Source: Bacteroidales bacterium | GTDB lineage: Bacteria; Bacteroidota; Bacteroidia; Bacteroidales; JAADJA01 | Length of the DNA: 57,007 nt | Assembly (NCBI GenBank): GCA_020052415.1 | Contig: JAGVPB010000001.1 | Span: 1-57,007 of the forward strand | Reading direction: 5' to 3' | Shown here: positions 51,216 to 57,007 of the stretch, one piece after another | Position numbering within the stretch: the stretch's first letter is position 1 | Layout of the letters: every line of letters begins with the position of its first letter | Program-made: the position numbers and the translations under genes | The notes under the pieces: model-generated | What the model was told of the DNA's origin: nothing | The model's database searches: none | The model's input: the letters and a program-made list of their open reading frames with translations, nothing else

Positions 51216-52289
51216 ATGAAAAAAATACTGATCACGGGAGGAGCCGGATTTATAGGATCACATGTAGTTCGCCTGTTTGTGAACAAATATCCTGACTATC
51301 AGATTTACAACCTCGATAAACTTACTTATGCCGGTAATCTCGAAAACCTGAAAGACATTGAAAAAAGTCCCAATTATCACTTCATCAAAGGGGATATAGT
51401 TGATGCAAAATTTATTGATAAACTTTTTCAGGAAAACCGTTTTGAAGGAGTGATCCATCTCGCAGCCGAGTCGCATGTTGACCGGTCAATAACTGATCCG
51501 CTGGAGTTTATTTATACAAATATTGTTGGTACTGTCAATCTTTTAAACGCTTTTAAACAGGTTTGGAAAGGCGATTTGGATGGTAAAAAGTTCTATCATA
51601 TTTCGACCGATGAAGTTTATGGAACACTTGGTGAAACCGGTTCTTTTACTGAAAAAACTCCGTATGACCCACACAGTCCGTATTCTGCGTCAAAAGCAAG
51701 TTCCGATCACCTGGTCAGGGCATATCACGATACTTTTGGATTGCCCGTTGTGATTTCGAATTGTTCAAATAATTATGGTCCGAACCAGTTTCCTGAGAAA
51801 TTGTTACCGCTTTTTATTCACAACATAAAAAATAATAAACCGCTTCCTGTTTATGGTAAAGGTTTAAACACCAGAGACTGGTTGTATGTAGAAGACCATG
51901 CATCAGCCATTGATTTGATCTTTCATCGGGGAAAATCCGGTGAAACCTATAATATCGGTGGCAATAACGAATGGAAGAACATTGATCTGATCCTGAAGCT
52001 TTGCGGTATCATGGACAAGAAACTTGGACGAACCCCCGGAACCTCCGAAAAGCTTGTCACGTTTGTAAAGGACAGAGCCGGACATGATCTCCGGTATGCC
52101 ATAGATTCTTCAAAACTACAGGCAGAGCTGGATTGGAATCCTTCGGTCAATTTTGAACAGGGACTTGAGAAAACGGTTGACTGGTACTTGTCTAATGAAG
52201 CCTGGCTGGAAAATGTGACCTCAGGAGATTACCAGAAATATTATGAGGAGCAGTATGGGAAAAGGGAGATTAGAGAAATTAGACATTAG
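51216..52289 (+). CDS. rfbB: dTDP-glucose 4,6-dehydratase
   Basis: A 357-residue SDR. ITGGAGFIGSHVVRLFVNKYP opens the fold, LAAESHVDRSITDP is the RfbB signature, ISTDEVYGTLGETG carries the dehydratase Asp-Glu pair, and SPYSASKASSDHLVRAYHDTF the YxxxK. It makes dTDP-4-keto-6-deoxyglucose, the precursor of rhamnose and other deoxysugars. rfbA, rfbC and rfbD are not adjacent. It begins 10 bp after galE and converges with fabD. Confidence 0.94.
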   Translation: MKKILITGGAGFIGSHVVRLFVNKYPDYQIYNLDKLTYAGNLENLKDIEKSPNYHFIKGDIVDAKFIDKLFQENRFEGVIHLAAESHVDRSITDPLEFIYTNIVGTVNLLNAFKQVWKGDLDGKKFYHISTDEVYGTLGETGSFTEKTPYDPHSPYSASKASSDHLVRAYHDTFGLPVVISNCSNNYGPNQFPEKLLPLFIHNIKNNKPLPVYGKGLNTRDWLYVEDHASAIDLIFHRGKSGETYNIGGNNEWKNIDLILKLCGIMDKKLGRTPGTSEKLVTFVKDRAGHDLRYAIDSSKLQAELDWNPSVNFEQGLEKTVDWYLSNEAWLENVTSGDYQKYYEEQYGKREIREIRH

Positions 52290-52319
52290 AAATCAGATGT
52301 CAGATAGAAGAAAATAAAT

Positions 52320-53201
52320 TTATACAAAAGCAGATTGAGTTTCGACTGTACTATTGATTTTTTTAACCAGGCCCTGTAATACGTTACCGGGACCCACTTC
52401 GATAAAAGTGGTTGCCCCGTCAGAAATCATATTCTGAACTGTTTGTGTCCAACGAACCGGTGAGGTTAACTGAGCGACAAGATTTTGCTTAATAAGGCGT
52501 GGGTCAGATACGGCTTTCGCGTTTACATTTTGATAAATCGGACAAACAGGTTTGTGGAAATCAGTTTTTTGTATTGCAGCCGCAAGTTCTATTCGCGCAG
52601 GCTCCATCAGGGGAGAATGAAAAGCGCCGCCCACTTTTAGCGGTAATGCTCTTCTGGCGCCGGCCTCTTTCAGTTTTTCACAGGCGATTTCAATTCCTTT
52701 TATAGAACCGGAGATGACCAACTGTCCCGGGGAATTATAATTTGCCGGAACAACAATTTCATCAATGGACTTCAGAACATCCTCTGCAATATTGTCATCC
52801 ATTCCGAGGATTGCTGCCATCGTTGAAGGTTCAGCTTCACACGCTTTCTGCATAGCCATTGCCCTTGCAAATACAAGGCGCAATCCATCTTCAAAGGATA
52901 AGGTATTGCTGGCAACAAGGGCTGAAAATTCCCCAAGCGAATGGCCGGCAACCATCTCAGGTTTGAATTCATTTCCTAAAATACCTGCTGTGATAACAGA
53001 ATGTAAAAATATTGCAGGCTGGGTCACTTTTGTCTGACGAAGGTCTTCATCAGAACCGGTAAACATGATCGCTGAAAGGTTAAATCCAAGAATTTTATCT
53101 GCTGAGGAAAACATTTCTCTGGCCAGAGAATATTTTTCAAATAACTCTTTACCCATTCCGGCAAATTGCGCCCCCTGTCCGGGAAAAATATATGCTTTCA
53201 T
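52320..53201 (-). CDS. fabD: Malonyl-CoA:ACP transacylase
   Basis: A 293-residue fatty-acid synthesis enzyme that loads malonyl groups on acyl carrier protein. The active-site serine is Ser88 in AGHSLGEFSALVA; PGQGAQFAGMG at the start, an arginine in LVFARAMAMQKA, and the histidine in GAFHSPLM are also present. It is a housekeeping gene inside the polysaccharide locus, on the opposite strand, with a -7 promoter box 24 bases upstream. Confidence 0.95.
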   Translation of the reverse strand: MKAYIFPGQGAQFAGMGKELFEKYSLAREMFSSADKILGFNLSAIMFTGSDEDLRQTKVTQPAIFLHSVITAGILGNEFKPEMVAGHSLGEFSALVASNTLSFEDGLRLVFARAMAMQKACEAEPSTMAAILGMDDNIAEDVLKSIDEIVVPANYNSPGQLVISGSIKGIEIACEKLKEAGARRALPLKVGGAFHSPLMEPARIELAAAIQKTDFHKPVCPIYQNVNAKAVSDPRLIKQNLVAQLTSPVRWTQTVQNMISDGATTFIEVGPGNVLQGLVKKINSTVETQSAFV

Positions 53202-53224
53202 TGAAGCTCCAATTAGTTTGGCGG

Positions 53225-53232
53225 CAAAAATA
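53225..53232 (-). promoter_or_regulatory. -7 promoter element for fabD
   Basis: On the minus strand TATTTTTG followed by C matches TAnnTTTG, 23 bases before the fabD ATG. No -33 box seen. Confidence 0.4.
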
Positions 53233-53268
53233 ATGAAATAAAAATATTAAATAATCAGGAAAATACTT

Positions 53269-53276
53269 TACTTTTG
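53269..53276 (+). promoter_or_regulatory. -7 promoter element for the wza-wzc pair
   Basis: TACTTTTG followed by CGCC matches TAnnTTTG. It is 39 bases before the ATG at 53316 and includes the TTG of a longer wza reading, so that TTG cannot easily be a start. No -33 TTTG at normal spacing. Confidence 0.4.
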
Positions 53277-53315
53277 CGCCCTGTTAAAAAATTGACTCAT
53301 ATAATATTCAATCAG

Positions 53316-54098
53316 ATGCGTATAAATTTGAGCGCTGTAATAAAAACTTTTTTTGGTATTTTTATTTTGGCAATTTTATTTTCATCCTGTGTTCCTATAA
53401 AAAAGCAGATTTATCTTCAGGCCAAAAATGATAGTTTAAAATCGGAATATGTTAATAATAAAATTTTAGATTACAAATTACAGACAGGCAACAATTTATA
53501 TGTCAAGGTCTTCAGTATTGATGAAAAATCCTACGAATTTTTTAATTTGGGATATGGGGCGTCCGGTAATTTGTACTATGATGCTGCTGTGTATCTGAAC
53601 AGCTATTACATTGATTCGGAAGGCTATGTTGAATTACCATTTCTTGGAAAGGTCTTTGTTAAAGAATTGACTATAGAAGAAGCAAAAAATAAAATACAGG
53701 CTGAAATTGATAAATATCTCAATAAAACTACGATTATAGTTAAACTTGTTAATTATACTGTTACCATTGTTGGAGAGGTATCCAGACCGGGGCAATTCAA
53801 GATTTACCAGGACAAGATCAACATTTTTGAAATATTTGCACTTGCTGGTGATTTGACCACCTTTGCCAAAAGAGACGACATCGTTCTGGTTCGAAAAAAC
53901 GGCAATAAATCGAACATCTATCATATTGATATGCTCCATGATAACCTGCTTGAAGGGGAATATTACTACATCATGCCGAATGACATTATTTATGTATCAC
54001 CGGTGAAAGGCAAGAATTTTGCTTTTGTTGCATTTCCTTATACCCTTATCATTTCATCTATATCTTTAGGACTCGCCTTATTTGCTATTTTTAAATAA
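53316..54098 (+). CDS. Wza-like polysaccharide export outer-membrane lipoprotein
   Basis: A 260-residue polysaccharide biosynthesis/export protein. The leader ends at Cys25 in ILFSSCVPIKK. The Poly_export domain (about 48-150, KLQTGNNLYVKVFSIDE and YVELPFLGKVFVKELTIEEAK) is followed by a SLBB-type domain (VTIVGEVSRPGQFKIYQDKI) and a C-terminal membrane segment (about 235-258). The C-terminal helix corresponds to the one that forms the outer-membrane pore in Wza. I chose ATG 53316 because the TTG at 53274 lies in the promoter. wzc follows after 8 bp. Confidence 0.9.
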   Translation: MRINLSAVIKTFFGIFILAILFSSCVPIKKQIYLQAKNDSLKSEYVNNKILDYKLQTGNNLYVKVFSIDEKSYEFFNLGYGASGNLYYDAAVYLNSYYIDSEGYVELPFLGKVFVKELTIEEAKNKIQAEIDKYLNKTTIIVKLVNYTVTIVGEVSRPGQFKIYQDKINIFEIFALAGDLTTFAKRDDIVLVRKNGNKSNIYHIDMLHDNLLEGEYYYIMPNDIIYVSPVKGKNFAFVAFPYTLIISSISLGLALFAIFK

Positions 54099-54106
54099 AT
54101 TTACCT

Positions 54107-56599
54107 GTGGAAAATATTCAAGACATCATACAGCAGCGGGAAGAAGCTTTTGATTATAAAGCGCTTTTTTTTAAACTATACAAATACTGGTACTTTTTTA
54201 TCCTGACTATTTTTATTGCAATTCTCATTGCCTTTTTGTTCAATAAATATACTAAACCTATTTATGAGGTTCAAACCACAGTTCTGATCAAGGATGATTT
54301 GGCAGCTCCTGACGCACAGACATTGATGGGATTTGGATTCAGGAACAGCCAGCAGAATGTTGAAAATGAGATCGGCAAACTGCAATCTTACACATTGGTG
54401 AATTCTGCGGTCCGGAATCTTGACCTGGGCATTTCCTATTTTGAGGAAGATAATTTTATTACGAACGAACTCTATAAAAATTCCCCGTTTCAAATCATTG
54501 TGGATTCAACTCATCCTCAGCCCCTCAGCATTAAATTCAAGCTTCTTATCATATCTGATGAAAAATTCAGTCTTGAGGCTGAAGGGAAAGGGATTAATTT
54601 ATATGATTATGTAAATTTTGAAATGACCACAGATCCTGAAACTTCGCAAAGTATCACTATAAGCATTGACACAACATTTTCCTTTGGACAGTTTGTGACC
54701 GATAATTATTATCGTTTTAAAGTCATCCTGACCGAAGAGTATAAATCAGGTATTGATAAAAATAAGAGCTATTTCTTTGTTTTTAATGAGATAGATAAGC
54801 TTACATCGCAATTCCGGTCTTTCGAAATAGAACCGATCAAAGAAGAATCTTCCATTCTTAAAATTACTTTAAAAGCCAACAATACCGCTAAATCAGTTGA
54901 TTTTCTTAATAAACTTACTGAAGTCTATCTGAAACGCGATCTTGATCAGAAGAACCGGGTAGCCGAGAACACCATCATGTTTATTGACAGCCAGTTGGGT
55001 GATATTACGGACTCCTTAAATTTTGCCGAGCAGAAATTACAGGATTTCAGGGTTTCGAGGCAGGTGATGGATCTTGATGTACAGGCAACCCAGGTATTTG
55101 AGCAGTTAAAGGAGCTTGAAAATGATAAAGCCCATTTAAACCTCCAATCGAAATATTATCAGACATTACAGAATTACATTGTGCAAAATAAGGATCTCAC
55201 TGATGTTTTGATCACTCCAACAACAATGGGCATAGAAGATCCACTGTTAATTCAGCTAACTTCAGAACTTTCCGGTTATTATACTGAACGTGAAGAGATG
55301 CTTTATAATTCAAAGCCTTCGAACCCGATGGTGCAGGCTATAGATAAAAAAATCGAGATGACGGAGACAACCCTTCTTGAAAACATAAACAATATAATAA
55401 AAAACTCCGATTTATCACTCAGGGATATTAATTCCAGGATAAAAGTGATTGAAAACAAGATCAATCAGTTACCGGCAACTCAAAGGCAACTGCTTGGGAT
55501 TGAAAGGAAATTTAAACTGAGTGATGACATGTACACCTATCTTCAGGAGAAAAGGTCGGAAGCGCAGATTACCAAAGCATCCAACGAACCTGACAATGAA
55601 GTCATTGATATTGCACGGGATTTTGGAGATACCCCAGTCTATCCGAAAAAGAGCCTGAATTATATGATAGCTTTTATTCTCGGTATTGTACTTCCTGTGA
55701 TTTATGTGCTTGGGAAAGATTATTTTAACGATAAAATCATTGAACGCAAGGATGTGGAAACAGCAACCAAATTTCCGATCATCGGGCATATCATTCATAG
55801 TAATAAAGATACACAGGCGGTGGTTGCAGAATCACCTAAATCATCAATAGCGGAATCATTCAGGTCGGTACGTACCAATTTGCAATTCCTTGCAAAAGGA
55901 AAAGATAAGCAAACCATCCTGATCACTTCGGATATGGTCAGTGCCGGTAAGACTTTTTGTGCTATTAACCTGGCTTCAATCTTTGCACTTTACGGAAGGA
56001 AAACACTCCTTATCGGGTTTGACCTCCGTAAACCTAAAATTTATAAGGATTTTGGTTTGACCAATACTGAAGGAATCAGTTCCTATCTCATCAACAAAAG
56101 CAAGCTTGAAGACATCATGCAGGCTTCACCGATTGACAATCTCGATATCATTATGGCCGGGCCTGTTCCCCCGAATCCCTCGGAATTAATTGCTTCAGAG
56201 AAAACCGGAGAATTCTTCCAGAAATTGAAGGAAATTTATGATTACATAGTCATTGATACACCTCCTGTCGGCCTTGTAACAGATGCTTTCCTGCTGATGA
56301 AATACACTGACGCAAATATTTTTATTGTCCGTCAAAACTATACCAATAAAAAAGTCTTTACCTCAATTATGACTGACATACAGCAGCGTAGCATGCCGGA
56401 TATCAGCATTCTCATCAATGACGTTAAACTTACCAAAAACTCGTACGGTTATGGCTATGGTTACGGTTATGGTTACGGCTATGGCTACGGTTATGGCTAT
56501 GGTTATGGTTACGGTTATGGCTACGGATACGGTTACTATTCTGACGACAAGGAAAAAGAAAAGGATTCTACAGTAAAACGAATATTCAAAAACACTTAG
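54107..56599 (+). CDS. Wzc-like chain-length regulator and tyrosine autokinase (BY-kinase)
   Basis: An 830-residue fused polysaccharide co-polymerase and tyrosine kinase, starting at GTG. A first membrane helix (about 30-50), a Wzz domain, long coiled coils and a second helix (about 520-540) frame the periplasmic part. The cytoplasmic kinase has Walker A (MVSAGKT, Lys615), Walker A' (GFDLRKPK) and Walker B (YIVIDTPPVG). The C-terminus is Ser-(Tyr-Gly)15-Tyr-Tyr, 17 tyrosines, followed by an acidic/basic end. Tyrosine clusters are the autophosphorylation site in Wzc, but an uninterrupted alternating tail is unusual. It pairs with the wza-like gene 8 bp upstream to control polymer length and export. 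Confidence 0.92.
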   Translation: MENIQDIIQQREEAFDYKALFFKLYKYWYFFILTIFIAILIAFLFNKYTKPIYEVQTTVLIKDDLAAPDAQTLMGFGFRNSQQNVENEIGKLQSYTLVNSAVRNLDLGISYFEEDNFITNELYKNSPFQIIVDSTHPQPLSIKFKLLIISDEKFSLEAEGKGINLYDYVNFEMTTDPETSQSITISIDTTFSFGQFVTDNYYRFKVILTEEYKSGIDKNKSYFFVFNEIDKLTSQFRSFEIEPIKEESSILKITLKANNTAKSVDFLNKLTEVYLKRDLDQKNRVAENTIMFIDSQLGDITDSLNFAEQKLQDFRVSRQVMDLDVQATQVFEQLKELENDKAHLNLQSKYYQTLQNYIVQNKDLTDVLITPTTMGIEDPLLIQLTSELSGYYTEREEMLYNSKPSNPMVQAIDKKIEMTETTLLENINNIIKNSDLSLRDINSRIKVIENKINQLPATQRQLLGIERKFKLSDDMYTYLQEKRSEAQITKASNEPDNEVIDIARDFGDTPVYPKKSLNYMIAFILGIVLPVIYVLGKDYFNDKIIERKDVETATKFPIIGHIIHSNKDTQAVVAESPKSSIAESFRSVRTNLQFLAKGKDKQTILITSDMVSAGKTFCAINLASIFALYGRKTLLIGFDLRKPKIYKDFGLTNTEGISSYLINKSKLEDIMQASPIDNLDIIMAGPVPPNPSELIASEKTGEFFQKLKEIYDYIVIDTPPVGLVTDAFLLMKYTDANIFIVRQNYTNKKVFTSIMTDIQQRSMPDISILINDVKLTKNSYGYGYGYGYGYGYGYGYGYGYGYGYGYGYGYYSDDKEKEKDSTVKRIFKNT
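56444..56539 (+). repeat. 6-bp coding microsatellite encoding the (Tyr-Gly)15 tail
   Basis: Sixteen consecutive hexamers of TAY-GGN type encode alternating Tyr and Gly, mixing TAT/TAC and GGT/GGC (one GGA). The in-frame unit means that slippage would change the number of tyrosines without a frameshift. Confidence 0.9.
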
Positions 56600-56766
56600 A
56601 CCGGATTATTAGTTTTTTCTGTGCTATTTTCTCAGCATTTTTAATACTATAGCGGTTCCCTCTTCATTATTAATCATGAATTTTCTTGCAAATCCTGGTA
56701 AATATTAACAATTAGCTTTATGAGAAATTGTTGTTTAATTTGTGCAAGTAAGTTTTGGTTAAAAAA

Positions 56767-56779
56767 GCGCCGTAGGTGC
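56767..56779. repeat. CCGTAGG-core hairpin, copy 1
   Basis: GCGCC-GTA-GGTGC forms a 5-bp stem (one G-T pair in RNA) with a 3-nt loop. It is followed by AAAATTATGGTAGAAAG, which I recall, with modest certainty, as the context of a dispersed intergenic element in Bacteroidota. Confidence 0.45.
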
Positions 56780-56993
56780 AAAATTATGGTAGAAAGAAAG
56801 CGCAACGATTTATAAGAGCCTCGCAGAAGCGGCATTATTGATGACGAAATCATTCATAAAATTCAAAAATATTGATTAAAATTCCAGAGATATATTTGAA
56901 TAATTATGGGGCTATATTTTATTTTGATGTGCTGGCTTAGATTAATTGATAATGAGTTCTTTTTAAAGTTAATAAAAATAGAATAAAGAATTT

Positions 56994-57006
56994 TGCCCGT
57001 AGGGCA
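56994..57006. repeat. CCGTAGG-core hairpin, copy 2 (cut by the window edge)
   Basis: TGCCC-GTA-GGGCA forms a perfect 5-bp stem with the same GTA loop as copy 1. Downstream sequence is out of view. Confidence 0.45.
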
Positions 57007-57007
57007 T

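Larger units (their letters stand above)
56600..57007. other. AT-rich intergenic end of the window
   Basis: About 400 bases without a supportable gene. It contains two short hairpins with a CCGTAGG core (56767-56779 and 56994-57006) and a GGTAGAAAGAAAGCGC stretch after the first. I see no promoter or RNA gene with confidence. The polysaccharide locus probably continues to the right. Confidence 0.6.

Noticed and set aside
56444-56539. CRISPR or tandem non-coding repeat
   Set aside because: The repeat is in frame inside the kinase gene and encodes its tyrosine tail; there are no spacers.

Overview
The window looks like a low-GC chromosomal segment of a Bacteroidota bacterium, probably of the Bacteroidales/Marinilabiliales type and possibly from an environmental genome. 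Four things point there. Several genes are preceded by the phylum's promoter pattern (TTTG, about 18 nt, TAnnTTTG); the clearest copies are at 45988-46017 (+) and 18790-18819 (-). Lipoproteins use short Bacteroidota-style leaders. Typical families are present: DUF4369-TlpA thioredoxin, paired DUF3857 transglutaminase-like proteins, a MORN-variant repeat protein, a TPR-PAS histidine kinase and a GH2-PA14 lipoprotein. Shine-Dalgarno sequences are mostly weak. I see no rRNA, tRNA, CRISPR array, transposase or phage gene.

Layout. 1-5.5 kb: repeat element, orphan TPR/PAS sensor kinase, nucleoside phosphorylase, and divergent cinA. 5.6-7.9 kb: class A penicillin-binding protein. 8.0-14.7 kb: a compact co-directional glycan operon (DPM1-like GT2, methyltransferase, FrhB-like Fe-S protein, UPF0104 flippase-like protein, SDR epimerase, a 58-residue unknown, ArnT-like GT39). 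14.7-19 kb: two adjacent DUF3857 proteins and the remnant of an outer-membrane protein. 19-21.1 kb: cvpA with an MlaF/MlaE-type ABC transporter. 21.2-25 kb: a tiny lipoprotein overlapping a SprT-like protease gene, a MORN-variant protein, nadA, and an AT-rich gap with a long imperfect inverted repeat. 25-31.9 kb: rpiB, lutB-like, GH2 lipoprotein, TlpA-like lipoprotein, rlmI-like. 31.9-35 kb: a three-gene operon of flippase-like protein, processive-type GT2 and a divergent class III cyclase-like protein, the most intriguing unassigned gene here. 35-45.9 kb: ruvC, a ureohydrolase-fold protein with degraded metal ligands, topA, pgk, a methionine/glutamine aminotransferase with omega-amidase, waaA, and two unknown envelope proteins.

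46-57 kb is the start of a surface-polysaccharide locus. wbpB-, wbpD- and wbpE-like genes lie behind a strong promoter with repeated operator-like sites. An intrinsic terminator follows, then a UDP-HexNAc dehydrogenase, galE and rfbB; fabD lies in the opposite direction, then wza- and wzc-like genes. Together these would make UDP-2,3-diacetamido-uronic acid, UDP-Gal and dTDP-4-keto-6-deoxyglucose, and export a polymer under tyrosine-kinase control. The kinase ends in an uninterrupted (Tyr-Gly)15 tail encoded by a 6-bp repeat. The locus probably continues past the right edge.

No classical defence island or mobile system is evident. The best candidates for something undescribed are the cyclase-like gene tied to a glycosyltransferase/flippase pair, the seven-gene glycan operon with its 58-residue unknown, and the ureohydrolase-like protein lacking half of its metal ligands. 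All function calls come from reading motifs; no database search was run.
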